Shown here: positions 47,108 to 55,169 of the stretch, piece after piece
Layout: every line of letters starts with the position of its first letter
How positions within the stretch are numbered: position 1 is the first letter of the stretch
Notes under the pieces: generated by a model
Database searches by the model: none
What the model was told of the DNA's origin: nothing
The model's input: only the letters and a program-made list of their open reading frames with translations
Virus record (IMG/VR): IMGVR_UViG_3300033273_000069
Span: 1-55,280 of that record
Reading direction: 5' to 3' (one strand)
Origin: a virus
DNA: 55,280 bases
Translations under genes and position numbers: made by a program

Positions 47108-48964
47108 TTATTCCTCAATGCCGTGGATGCGAACAACAATGTCGTCTGCATCGGTGGTTACGATTACTTGTTCACCTTGTGAGGCCATGATTGCTGTACG
47201 TTCCAAGATTTCGCCCACCGCGATCTCGGCTTTTTCGTACTTGTCAGCTTGTGGCAATTCAAAGAAACGCTTTTCGCGCATGTATAGTTCGCCGTTGAAC
47301 ATTAAGTCGTAGCGGCGGTTCGCGTCACCGTTGTCTGAGTTCCACAGTGTAGACGTGACCAAAGCCGTTGCGTCATCATGTGGATCAGTTGTTTCTTCAT
47401 CTACGATTGAAAACGCCCAGCCCATGCCACTATGGTTAGGGCAGTAGGTGTAAAGCGTGTCTGGCGCGTTAGAAGGTACAGTCCACTCAATAATCTTTGG
47501 TTGCGATGCATATGTCGCGTCCTCGAAATGAGTTTCGTAGTCTGCCGCTGTCGTCACGACTTGCGCGTGATCCGCTGTAGCTGTCGCATCACCAACATAG
47601 TAAGTTACGCCACTCTCATACGCTGTGCCGTTTGAGTGTGGACCATCCTCTGTTGTGGAGAACAACATAGGGTGGTTGGTGTTTGAAGCGTCTGTCTGGT
47701 GGAAGCGATATGTGCGTCCACGTACAAATGTCCATTCAGGTACTTTTGTAGTAAGCTGCCCGTCAATAAAACGGTTAGACCCGTCGATTGAGGATACCCC
47801 AACATTCACTGGAACTTTTGCGTAGTGCTTGCTCTCAGTCCAAGTCAAGCCCAAGTCCGTTGTCGAGTGCTTCTTACCACCAGCCACAACAATAACGAAT
47901 GCGTTGCCCTCTGAACGAATGTCCAAAACATCCGCATACGCAACACCTGTTGGGAAGTCGAATACACTGTAGCCAGTTGTCGGGAAAGGAACTGCCGCTG
48001 TGTAAGCCGCGTACGCAACATTGCCGCCAGAGTACGCGATGTATAAGTTGCCTTCACCCGATGTCTCACCCTCAATCGCAGCCGCACCAATCATATAACC
48101 AGATACGCCTGTGGGTGGTGACATTGAATTAGATGTAAACTCAGCCTGTGTTTCAGGAGTGTCGTCATTTGAGATATAGTTAAAGCCCGTTGATGTACCA
48201 ACAATGAAGCGTTCTTCCGCTGTCTTAACACCAGCAATCTTCGAAATAGAGCCTAGACCCCAAGTAAACGCTGTGTTGTATGCCGCCGCGTTCGCACGGT
48301 AGTCAGCAATCGTGTTGACCAATGAGCCTGCCGCACCAGGAACACCCTGTACGTACGCCATTGCAAACGCGCCCTCTTGGTTGGTTGCCCACAATATGTT
48401 GTCTGTTGCTGTCATACCGTAGTTGGTAGCTGCTGTTGTAGCTGTCCCGCCAGATGTGATGTAGTTGGATAGAGTGTATACACCGCCGTCGTGTGGAGCG
48501 CGGATGTAAAGCTCTGTACCGTTATAGAACGGCAGAGGGTTGCCAACATTGTCTGTGTCTTGAACAACGTAGTTGACATCCGAACCGCTTACATTTTGCG
48601 CTGTCTGATATGTAAATATCTCTTTCGCCGCGATTGGGTTAGACGCAGTGTTCGCTGATGCTGGTTCGACAGGAGTTGTCTTTAGAGCAGTCAAAAGCGT
48701 AGATGTGCTTGTGCCAATCAGATCAAGTGTGTTCGAAGTATCCGCGTCGATCCATGTCTTTGAATACATAGACGGGCTTAGATAGTCCTCAAAGTCTTGC
48801 GCCTGATATGCCTTGTCAGAGACATACACATTTACGTTGGCGGCTGCGTCGCCATCGTTCAAGATGTTCAAGTTGAAGGTCGTCGTGCGGGATGCAGGAA
48901 CAGTGTAAACTACTTCTGTATCGCGAGCATTTACGACCTTTTTTCCTAATAGTCCGTTAGCCAT
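47108..48964 (-). CDS. Tail/virion protein with cupredoxin-like insert (618 aa)
   Basis: ATG 48964 follows GAGGACAACT. The 618-residue beta-rich protein begins with a domain typical of phage tail proteins (LNILNDGDAAANVNVYVSDKAYQAQDFEDYLSP). Near 415-515 it contains FVRGRTYRFHQTDASNTNHPMLFSTTEDGPHSNGTAY...TVPSNAPDTLYTYCPNHSGMG, a cupredoxin-like segment with possible copper ligands H431, C508, H511 and M514 in the type-1 copper pattern. This insert is known in some marine phage structural proteins, with unknown function. It is between other fibre genes and is likely part of the adsorption apparatus. Confidence 0.75.
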   Translation of the reverse strand: MANGLLGKKVVNARDTEVVYTVPASRTTTFNLNILNDGDAAANVNVYVSDKAYQAQDFEDYLSPSMYSKTWIDADTSNTLDLIGTSTSTLLTALKTTPVEPASANTASNPIAAKEIFTYQTAQNVSGSDVNYVVQDTDNVGNPLPFYNGTELYIRAPHDGGVYTLSNYITSGGTATTAATNYGMTATDNILWATNQEGAFAMAYVQGVPGAAGSLVNTIADYRANAAAYNTAFTWGLGSISKIAGVKTAEERFIVGTSTGFNYISNDDTPETQAEFTSNSMSPPTGVSGYMIGAAAIEGETSGEGNLYIAYSGGNVAYAAYTAAVPFPTTGYSVFDFPTGVAYADVLDIRSEGNAFVIVVAGGKKHSTTDLGLTWTESKHYAKVPVNVGVSSIDGSNRFIDGQLTTKVPEWTFVRGRTYRFHQTDASNTNHPMLFSTTEDGPHSNGTAYESGVTYYVGDATATADHAQVVTTAADYETHFEDATYASQPKIIEWTVPSNAPDTLYTYCPNHSGMGWAFSIVDEETTDPHDDATALVTSTLWNSDNGDANRRYDLMFNGELYMREKRFFELPQADKYEKAEIAVGEILERTAIMASQGEQVIVTTDADDIVVRIHGIEE

Positions 48965-48976
48965 AGTTGTCCTCGT

Positions 48977-49345
48977 TTACGATTGTGACAGGAAAAAGAC
49001 CTTTGACGGTGACATTTGGTATGCGTTCAACGCAGACTGAATGCTCGTCTGTAGGCCGTTAAGAGCGTTTTGCTCGGTTAAAGATGCAGCCTGTACCGCT
49101 GCAATCTGAGTATCACCTTCGCTCGCAACGTCTGCGATCTCGGTGTCACCCGCTGACGTGACGCGAGCAAGCTGCGCATCACCTTCTGCCGACACTGCCG
49201 ATAGGTTGGCATTGCCGTTAAAGATTTCGATCATACGCGCCAAGTACACCAGTTCGGCGTTCGGCGTGGATGACGTTAAATTCGTTAAGCGACTAGATAG
49301 TTCGTCTGCAAGAGACTGCTGATCTGCGACTGAAATATTGGGCAT
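48977..49345 (-). CDS. Small fibre protein with repeated EGDxQIAxV units (122 aa)
   Basis: ATG 49345 follows GGGAGCACTTTGTA. Residues about 50-85 contain three 11-residue repeats (SAEGDAQLARV, TSAGDTEIADV, ASEGDTQIAAV). These form a right-handed or hendecad coiled-coil-type stalk, as found in phage fibres. The C-terminus is helical and ends hydrophobic (SKVFFLSQS). Location between fibre genes supports a stalk or adaptor role. Confidence 0.7.
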   Translation of the reverse strand: MPNISVADQQSLADELSSRLTNLTSSTPNAELVYLARMIEIFNGNANLSAVSAEGDAQLARVTSAGDTEIADVASEGDTQIAAVQAASLTEQNALNGLQTSIQSALNAYQMSPSKVFFLSQS

Positions 49346-49881
49346 TACAAAGTGCTCCCGTCAAAGAGTTCTCCGTGTAGCTGGGCGATCAGGATGCCCT
49401 GCGCAATCACGGTTGGAGTGGTTTGGTACGCTTGGTTCATGTACGTCTGCGCAAGATCGCGTGCAGAGTTCGCTGCATCGCGTGCCCCTTCAGCCAAGCT
49501 CTGCGCAAGCTCCGCTGCATTCTCAGAGGCAAGGGCTTCTTCTGCGCTCTGCTCCGCGTCTGCACGCTTAGTTTCCATGTTGGCGAGAGCCGTAGTCTTG
49601 AAGTTCTCCAAGTCTGTGAAGAGTTGCGTGAAGGATGCGATCTCTTGGAACTGACCGTCCGTACCGATGCGAAGTTCTAATGTCTGAGTGTCGTTCGCGT
49701 TTGTGTAGCGGAACTCAAAGGCGTCGATGTCACCCGTCGCGTCGTTGAACAACTTACCCATAAGGGTCGCCAGTGATAGGCCGCCCATCTCCGCATCTTC
49801 AAGATACGTATCAAGAAGAGTGGTGCCCGTATTCTGCGAGCGGAAGTTAAGCTGTTCGGAAGGGACGCGCGTACGTGCCAT
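49345..49881 (-). CDS. Fibre-related coiled-coil protein (178 aa)
   Basis: ATG 49881 overlaps the previous stop as TAATG. The N-terminal 80 residues are beta-rich and contain LSLATLMGKLFNDATGDIDAFEFRYTNANDTQTLELRIGTDGQFQEIASF. The C-terminal half is a long Ala/Glu-rich coiled coil (METKRADAEQSAEEALASENAAELAQSLAEGARDAANSARDLAQTYMNQAY), as in fibre shaft proteins. It probably forms a trimeric stalk with the next gene product. Confidence 0.7.
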   Translation of the reverse strand: MARTRVPSEQLNFRSQNTGTTLLDTYLEDAEMGGLSLATLMGKLFNDATGDIDAFEFRYTNANDTQTLELRIGTDGQFQEIASFTQLFTDLENFKTTALANMETKRADAEQSAEEALASENAAELAQSLAEGARDAANSARDLAQTYMNQAYQTTPTVIAQGILIAQLHGELFDGSTL

Positions 49882-50153
49882 TAATTATCCTCATCCATTC
49901 GTTTCGCCAGATCAGCCAACTTAGCTGCGCGGCTTGCTGACATTGCGAGCAGTTCTTCGGTGTTAGCCATCCGACCCGCTACGTCGCCCATGTCGCGCTG
50001 TAGGCTTTCTCTTGCTGCCAATATTGCACTACGAAGGGCCGCTATGTCGTCCCTCATAGGTTTTAATTCTTCATGAATACGGGCGTCGATGTACTCACGC
50101 GTTGTTGCGTCTACCTGAGACGCCCAATGGCGGCTTGGTACGGGGTTCGTCAT
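49881..50153 (-). CDS. Small coiled-coil protein (90 aa)
   Basis: A 90-residue protein with an N-terminal segment (VPSRHWASQVDATTREYIDARIHEELKPMRDD) and a coiled coil (LRSAILAARESLQRDMGDVAGRMANTEELLAMSASRAAKLADLAKRM). The start overlaps the portal stop by four bases (ATGA). Such small proteins directly after the portal are common in podoviruses. The role is unknown, perhaps connecting portal and fibre. Confidence 0.65.
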   Translation of the reverse strand: MTNPVPSRHWASQVDATTREYIDARIHEELKPMRDDIAALRSAILAARESLQRDMGDVAGRMANTEELLAMSASRAAKLADLAKRMDEDN

Positions 50154-52066
50154 CGCTGCGGTGCCTCTCTCATTGGGACTAGGTTTCCTTTCCTGACTTG
50201 ATCCTCAATCTGCTCTTGAGGCTGTACGTTCGCGCCACGTAGTTTTTCCATCATCATCATTTGCTGTGACGGAGTTGGCCCTTGCTGCTGCTGCTCTTTC
50301 GAGATTTTGAACTGATCAAGGTCAGATACACCCATGCTGCGGATCGCCTCTTCGACGATCTTGCCGCTGTTGTACTCCATCGCCATGCCAGTCTCGTTCA
50401 GAGTACGAAGCATAGTGATCCATGTCTCCGCATTGCGGGTCGGCTCTAGTGGAAGCGTACCGTCTACGACGAGGTACTCGATCTCGCCCTGAATGTCTTG
50501 GAGCGAGAAGTCTAGGTAGCCGTCCTTCACCATATCCGCGACAGAAGATGCACTGTCGTTCTCGGAAATGCGGATCGAACTTTCTGGCGCAAAGAAGTCT
50601 TGGATGTTTGCTACCATCATGCGCACCATAGGGCGCACCGAGGTAGCTGAGATCGTACGCGCCAGTACGCCAAGACGTTGAGAGCCTAGCTGGGTCAGAC
50701 GCTGGATTTCTGTGGCTGTACGAATACCGTCAGACGTTGGCATACCCTGCTGCGCATCTGAAGCGGCTGATAGACGTTGCTTGAGTTCGCCCATCGCCTG
50801 AATGTCATTCCAGTGACCGCGTGTTACGTCAGGTATCTGACTGATGAACACACCCTCACCTGGCTTTACGCCTGGAAGTGTACGAACGATGCCATGTGGG
50901 TTGCGGTCGATCAGGTCGCCAATAGCGATCTGCGTCGGATCAACGAACATGAGGTTGGTTAAGGCGGCCTGCACGTTGTCGATACGTGACCGAAGCAGCC
51001 AAGTCGCAACGTCGTGGAGGGGGAGGAGCAAATCATACAACGATTGCGAATAGGTCTTATGCGCGTCGTGGTACAGGCCGCCGATTACGACAGGGAACTG
51101 TCTGCCGTAAGGGTTCAACTGACAACGGATAACTACGTTCTCATCGAGTATTGTGATACACAGCCACAACTGTTCTATTTGAGGAACGCCGATCTCGTAA
51201 CCAGCCAAACGAACCCAGCACTCGTCAACGACACGGCTATCTCCGAGGGCGAAGAAAGTTCCGCCACTTTCGCGACGGTTGCGCTCTGCTGGGTCAATAC
51301 TTAATCCTCGTCCCGCTTCTTTGTGCCATCTATGTCCGTCCCAGCCACCAGCAGGAGGCGTAAGGCGGTTGCGCAACGACGGGTACTGCTTGAGTTTGGG
51401 ATACATTCCCGTCTGGAGGAGGCTGTCGTAAGAGGCGAAGTCAGAGAAGATGATGTACTGCATCCGCTCCCAATCGCCCCATTGGACGCGGGGGTCGTGG
51501 AAAACGCGTCGCGGGTCGAAGTTTGTGATGTGGTTTGTTCGCGACGAAGCATCCCACGTAACTTTCGTGGGTGCGTATCCGTACCGAATGCTGTCAAGAA
51601 GGTGTTGGGCAAGGCGTGCTTCTCCTGCTGTTCTACGCATTTGCTGATGCAGCAAACGCTCAATGATTGCAGATGATTTACGAGACTTGCGATTTAATCC
51701 TTCTAACTGGAACATTGGGTTGCGGCCCGTAAGGGCTGCCATCAAGTAAGTCAGTACCGTGTCTGCGATAGCACGGGTATCTGCGATGACTGCCTTCTCG
51801 CGGAACGCGGTAGCATGTGGGTCTACGTACACGTCGTGTGCACGGTCTGCCTGCGTCCAATGATCGTAACGGCGCGAGATGCGGTCATATGACATCTGCA
51901 TTGCCGAACGGACATAATCCACTATGCGCTGCTCCTGTTCTTCAGAAAGCAACGATGAAATGTCCTCATAAGCCATGAGGGCATCAGCGTGTTCGGATAA
52001 GTCTACGACGATGCCGTCGCTCTCAGGAACAAAATCCGCACGGTAATTTGTTGTCGTCAGTGCCAT
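50150..52066 (-). CDS. Portal (head-tail connector) protein
   Basis: A 638-residue protein of the podoviral head-to-tail connector kind. Features are an N-terminal helical segment (EEQEQRIVDYVRSAMQMSYDRISRRYDHWTQADRAHDVYV), a central region ending LYHDAHKTYSQSLYDLLLPLHDVATWLLRSRIDNVQAALTNLMFVDPTQIAIGDLIDRNPHGIVRTLPG, and a GMPTSDGIRTATEIQRLTQLGSQRLGVLARTISA helix near 470. The C-terminus is Gln-rich (KEQQQQGPTPSQQMMMMEKLRGANVQPQEQ). It follows TerL and a late-type box and forms the dodecameric channel for DNA packaging. Confidence 0.9.
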   Translation of the reverse strand: MALTTTNYRADFVPESDGIVVDLSEHADALMAYEDISSLLSEEQEQRIVDYVRSAMQMSYDRISRRYDHWTQADRAHDVYVDPHATAFREKAVIADTRAIADTVLTYLMAALTGRNPMFQLEGLNRKSRKSSAIIERLLHQQMRRTAGEARLAQHLLDSIRYGYAPTKVTWDASSRTNHITNFDPRRVFHDPRVQWGDWERMQYIIFSDFASYDSLLQTGMYPKLKQYPSLRNRLTPPAGGWDGHRWHKEAGRGLSIDPAERNRRESGGTFFALGDSRVVDECWVRLAGYEIGVPQIEQLWLCITILDENVVIRCQLNPYGRQFPVVIGGLYHDAHKTYSQSLYDLLLPLHDVATWLLRSRIDNVQAALTNLMFVDPTQIAIGDLIDRNPHGIVRTLPGVKPGEGVFISQIPDVTRGHWNDIQAMGELKQRLSAASDAQQGMPTSDGIRTATEIQRLTQLGSQRLGVLARTISATSVRPMVRMMVANIQDFFAPESSIRISENDSASSVADMVKDGYLDFSLQDIQGEIEYLVVDGTLPLEPTRNAETWITMLRTLNETGMAMEYNSGKIVEEAIRSMGVSDLDQFKISKEQQQQGPTPSQQMMMMEKLRGANVQPQEQIEDQVRKGNLVPMREAPQR

Positions 52067-52081
52067 AACACAACATTTACT

Positions 52082-52105
52082 CCTATAATTACCCTTCAGT
52101 CGTCC
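52082..52105 (-). promoter_or_regulatory. Late-type box, copy 7, before the portal gene
   Basis: AATAAGGACGACTG (core 52105-52099) begins at the TAA of the terminase gene. The spacing to the portal start is only 33 bases, and the best -10-like match, TATAGG (52087-52082), is closer than at the other copies. This is the copy that least fits a standard promoter. Confidence 0.4.
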
Positions 52106-53770
52106 TTATTCGCCCCAACCACGCCACGCTCCGATGAGCTTGTTTAAGTCGGACTTCTGGCTCCATAAACTGTCGCTTGCCTTGGGCAATGCGAACGAAG
52201 GTGGTGAGTAGTATTCACCCGTGGCAGGCGTACGTGCGAGTACGTCGAGGCCGATAGTCATGGCGTCCACGATGTCGTCGTGCGTACCAGACGGGAACGA
52301 TTGCATCTCCTCGTGGAATACGTCGAGCCAAGGGGCCGCGCTGGGAATAAGTACGCGCCCACCCTCGATGAGCGGCAGGACTGCCGCGAGGCGAGATACT
52401 TTGTCGTTTGAGACTTTGTACGGGATTACAGATACGCCGCTCTCGCGCTTGAGTTCTTGCAAGAGGGACTGGCCCGATGCCTTGTCCTCGATGTAGATGC
52501 CGCGCAAGCCACGACCACGCCACTGGTTGTTCAGCATGATCATGCGGCGTTTAAGATCGGGGAACTCGAAGCGGTCACGCAGTACATCGACGATGTAGAT
52601 GTCGCCTGTATTGTCGAGGCCCATCGTCATCATGACAGAATAGTCGCTGTCTTGGCGGGCTTTGAAGGCGGTGTCCGCCGCGATGATGAGAGAGTTGAAG
52701 TTTTCGGGCTTCATATCCTCTGGGTACGTACGCCACCAGTGCGAGCGGATCATGTTGCCGCCCTGAATGTAGGGTGTCTGTTGGTACAGAGATGCGAACT
52801 CGCGTGGGTTCAGTCTTTGACGACGTTCCAAATCTTCGAGAGAAAACCGTTCGGGCCAGAGGGCGGTCTTTTCAGTCTTACGTATGTATCGCTTTCCTGC
52901 GGAGAGCTTACTCGCTTCACCTGGGGCAAGGTACTGCGGGTGATCGGCTGGTAGATTGGAGCGGGAAATCTTACCACCGTCTCCCTGAATTGGTCTTTCT
53001 TCAATGGCAGGGAAATTAATGTGAAGCCAACGTCCTTCGTGCCAGTCATCAGTTTGCATAAGTCGCCCCGCGAGATCGTCGGGGTGCCAGCGGGTGAGGA
53101 TGATGATCTGGGCGGGGGGTACACCGTCAACGTCGGGTTGGAGACGCGTTGATAGAGCGGATACATAATAATTCCAGACTTTGTTGCGCTGCGTCGCACT
53201 CTCTGCCTCCTCTCGTGACTTTAGTGGATCGTCGAACAGGAGAAGATTGGCTGCACGACCAGATGTTGTACCGCCCACACCAATGAAATACGCGGCTCCG
53301 CCGCCCGTCGTACGCCACTGGTCTACTGCACGGCTGTCCTGGGACATCTCAAAGTCGGGGAACGCTTGGGATGTGAGGGGTTCGTTGCAGAGATCGCGGA
53401 CTTGGCGACCGAAATCAGTGGCGAGTTGGCTGTTGTAGGACGTGGACATGAGGAAACGCGACGGTTTGCGCGACATGAAGTAGGCGGGGAAGATCACGGA
53501 GCCATACGTAGACTTGCCGTGGCGCGGCGGCATGGTGATGAGAAGGTTACGTACGGGTACTTCCTCGGTCTTTGCCCGCTCTGCGGCTGATAGGCCGTGG
53601 TGGGACGTGAGGGTGTTCTTCTCTAGCTTGTCGAGGGCGTCGATCATATCGAGATGGAACTGCGGTAGCTTCCAGTTCGGGTACTGTAGGCGCACCCAGC
53701 CTAAGAAACTGTCCTCGGCGGCCTTCAGTTTGAGCAGATGTTTCGCGGCGTCTTGTGCTGTAAGTGTCAA
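52106..53770 (-). CDS. terL: Terminase large subunit
   Basis: Starts with TTG 53770 (no ATG or GTG in frame) behind GAGG at 8-base spacing. The 554-residue protein has ATPase Walker A MPPRHGKST (80-88), Walker B LLLFDD (D180, D181) and the coupling motif region IIILTRWHPDDLAG. The C-terminal RNase-H-like nuclease has IIAADTAFKARQDSDYS (D366, D375) and DDIVDAMTIGLD near 500. It cuts and packages DNA with the small subunit encoded upstream. Two small genes lie between TerS and TerL. Confidence 0.93.
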   Translation of the reverse strand: MTLTAQDAAKHLLKLKAAEDSFLGWVRLQYPNWKLPQFHLDMIDALDKLEKNTLTSHHGLSAAERAKTEEVPVRNLLITMPPRHGKSTYGSVIFPAYFMSRKPSRFLMSTSYNSQLATDFGRQVRDLCNEPLTSQAFPDFEMSQDSRAVDQWRTTGGGAAYFIGVGGTTSGRAANLLLFDDPLKSREEAESATQRNKVWNYYVSALSTRLQPDVDGVPPAQIIILTRWHPDDLAGRLMQTDDWHEGRWLHINFPAIEERPIQGDGGKISRSNLPADHPQYLAPGEASKLSAGKRYIRKTEKTALWPERFSLEDLERRQRLNPREFASLYQQTPYIQGGNMIRSHWWRTYPEDMKPENFNSLIIAADTAFKARQDSDYSVMMTMGLDNTGDIYIVDVLRDRFEFPDLKRRMIMLNNQWRGRGLRGIYIEDKASGQSLLQELKRESGVSVIPYKVSNDKVSRLAAVLPLIEGGRVLIPSAAPWLDVFHEEMQSFPSGTHDDIVDAMTIGLDVLARTPATGEYYSPPSFALPKASDSLWSQKSDLNKLIGAWRGWGE

Positions 53771-53780
53771 AATATCATCC

Positions 53781-53882
53781 TCAGAGGGTCGTCGTCGAGC
53801 AATACGGGATTGTCAGTTTCGATGTAGCAGAACCATCTTCATGCTCTGTGATCTTGTTTATGTGGATCATGTCGTCACTCAT
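53781..53882 (-). CDS. Tiny unknown protein before terL (33 aa)
   Basis: ATG 53882 follows AAGGAGAAAAACT, a strong ribosome-binding site. The stop at 53781-53783 is ten bases before the terL start and lies in its ribosome-binding region, so the gene may couple translation to terL. The product begins MSDDMIHINKITEHEDGSAT and has no known family. It is too short for ordinary gene finders. Confidence 0.5.
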   Translation of the reverse strand: MSDDMIHINKITEHEDGSATSKLTIPYCSTTTL

Positions 53883-53930
53883 AGTTTTTCTCCTTATCCT
53901 TTGCGGTAAATACAGGTAATATTCTCCGCA

Positions 53931-54215
53931 TTACTTGCTGGTTTTATTCTTTACGGTAAGCATCCAAGCATTGAAGTCTGCACTTGCCATGTAGTCTGCA
54001 AGCACACGTTCAATAGCCCGCAGCAGGTCTTCGTCAGGCTCTATGTATTCACCCACTGTGTTGTCGATCTTGGTGGGCTTACTACACAAGGCGTGATACT
54101 TCATAAGAGATACGATAACAATTTCTTCTTCGTAGTCGTCCTCTAGTTCACGTAGCATATTGCTGAACCTGTCAGTAATTGTATCTGCTATAGTACGGGT
54201 TACGTTGTAGTTACT
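53931..54215 (-). CDS. Unknown small protein (94 aa)
   Basis: The start is set at ATG 54215 (MSNYNVTRTIADTITDRFSNMLRELEDDYEEEIVIVSLMKYHALCSK), which follows GGAGGAGATAGAA. The frame can be extended to 54290 only into the preceding gene. Acidic and helical, with no family recognised. It overlaps the upstream gene by five bases and precedes the tiny pre-terL gene. Confidence 0.6.
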   Translation of the reverse strand, partial: SNYNVTRTIADTITDRFSNMLRELEDDYEEEIVIVSLMKYHALCSKPTKIDNTVGEYIEPDEDLLRAIERVLADYMASADFNAWMLTVKNKTSK

Positions 54216-54516
54216 CATTTCTATCTCCTCCGCACATTGGGCAGGGATTAAGCCCCTTAATCTCCGCATAGCCAACACCATAGTCGTCATGCTTCACCTC
54301 TATGATGTCGTGGTTATTCAAGAGCCTTCCCATGTCGTTTCGCACACGAGCGATAATCCATCGTATGTCGTCAGGCGTTTCACCCCATAATTCTACAGGG
54401 CTAAACCCCCATGCGTCCCCTACCTCTTCGGTGGCAGGGTAAAACTCATGCACAGCGTAGTATGCTTCGCCTTTGGGGTAGATGTGCTTGATTAGTCGGT
54501 AATGCCATGTGCTCAT
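54211..54516 (-). CDS. Unknown protein with CPMC motif (101 aa)
   Basis: A 101-residue protein starting MSTWHYRLIKHIYPKGEAYYAVHEFYPATEEVGDAWGFSPVELWGETPDDIRWIIARV. It ends with a CPMCGGDRNE tail, one half of a possible zinc knuckle. Such proteins (W/Y-rich with a PVELWGETPDDI segment) occur in several phages beside terminase genes, but the function is unknown. It overlaps TerS by four bases. Confidence 0.65.
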   Translation of the reverse strand: MSTWHYRLIKHIYPKGEAYYAVHEFYPATEEVGDAWGFSPVELWGETPDDIRWIIARVRNDMGRLLNNHDIIEVKHDDYGVGYAEIKGLNPCPMCGGDRNE

Positions 54517-54842
54517 TCGTCTTTGTCCTCCACAACTTCGGCGTCGATGATGTCGTTCATACCCGCAGCGATTGCTTCGAGTTGCTCACGAGACATTTTT
54601 TCGGGGGCTTCTTGTACAGCGTGCTCGTGCTGTACGAACTGTGCGGTCAGATCGGGCATGACTTTGTTGAGCATTGCCGTGAACACCCGCGCTTGTGTGG
54701 GGTTCCACTCCTGTTTGCCCATGACGACGTTGTGGGCCTCGTCTATTTGCTTCTCAACACGGCGGTATAGACCCGCTCGCATGTTGGCGACTTGGAGGGG
54801 CGTAAGTTTTGCGCCCGTTTGTACTGAATTTTTGCGTGACAT
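54513..54842 (-). CDS. Terminase small subunit-like protein
   Basis: A 109-residue helical protein. The central LTPLQVANMRAGLYRRVEKQIDEAHNVVMGKQEWNPTQARVFTAMLNKVMPDLTAQFVQHEH has the NPTQARVFTAMLNKVMPDL pattern found in many small terminase-like proteins of phages, followed by an acidic C-terminus (DIIDAEVVEDKDE) that may contact TerL. It opens the minus-strand late block near the divergent control region. The order TerS then TerL, with small genes between, supports the assignment. Confidence 0.7.
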   Translation of the reverse strand: MSRKNSVQTGAKLTPLQVANMRAGLYRRVEKQIDEAHNVVMGKQEWNPTQARVFTAMLNKVMPDLTAQFVQHEHAVQEAPEKMSREQLEAIAAGMNDIIDAEVVEDKDE

Positions 54843-54925
54843 TGATTGGTTCCAGACGTTTTCAATTTTGCTCAGATTTCTCGAGGGGTCGGAGATGGCA
54901 ATTCGCGAGCGGGCGGCGGCGGGAT

Positions 54926-54940
54926 GGGGGGTGGCCCCCC
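54926..54940. repeat. Perfect G/C hairpin
   Basis: GGGGGG, loop TGG, CCCCCC, in the gene-free stretch upstream of the small terminase gene. No clear T-run follows on either strand. Confidence 0.5.
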
Positions 54941-55011
54941 TTTCGTACAGGATTTTGCCTCATTTTAGTCACATGACCGCGCTAATGCGTTGATTTTGCT
55001 GCATTTTCGCT

Positions 55012-55030
55012 CCCCTCGTAGGGGATTTTT
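55012..55030 (+). terminator. Terminator-like hairpin in the control region
   Basis: CCCCT, CGT, AGGGG, ATTTTT on the plus strand. It would insulate the rightward early unit beginning at 55257. The interval 54843-55256 contains no full-size gene. Confidence 0.45.
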
Positions 55031-55072
55031 GGGGTTTTTTCGCGTTACGAAAATTTCCAATTTCGCTCCTCT

Positions 55073-55097
55073 CGCGTATGAAAATTAGCCATACGCG
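55073..55097. promoter_or_regulatory. Operator-like inverted repeat, 8-bp arms
   Basis: CGCGTATG (55073-55080) and CATACGCG (55090-55097) separated by nine A/T-rich bases, next to the GTTACGCA palindrome. Confidence 0.5.
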
Positions 55098-55098
55098 C

Positions 55099-55129
55099 AT
55101 GTTACGCATTTGCGTAACGCACGTCGTCC
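55099..55129 (-). promoter_or_regulatory. Late-type box, copy 8, with operator palindrome
   Basis: GGACGAC (55129-55123) reads towards the small terminase gene. TAACAT (55104-55099) lies 18 bases on. GTTACGCA, TT, TGCGTAAC (55101-55118) is a perfect palindrome spanning the spacer and -10. Related GTTACG or GTAACGCA sequences lie at 55044-55049 and 55235-55242. Confidence 0.5.
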
Positions 55130-55143
55130 TGCGTGGGCGCGAC

Positions 55144-55159
55144 CAAAGATAAATCTTTG
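55144..55159. promoter_or_regulatory. Inverted repeat CAAAGAT-AA-ATCTTTG
   Basis: A perfect 7-bp-arm palindrome in the control region, 98 bases upstream of the plus-strand early start. A candidate operator. Confidence 0.45.
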
Positions 55160-55169
55160 AGGAACATCA

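Noticed and set aside
11104-54139. Further GTCGTCC copies at 11104, 34453, 50054 and 54133
   Set aside because: These lie inside genes encoding Asp-Asp pairs and lack the stop-codon and intergenic context, so they are chance matches.
12551-55129. T7-type promoters at the GGACGAC boxes
   Set aside because: The ACGACT core recalls T7 promoters, but there is no phage RNA polymerase gene and conservation does not extend over the 17-20 bases such a polymerase needs.
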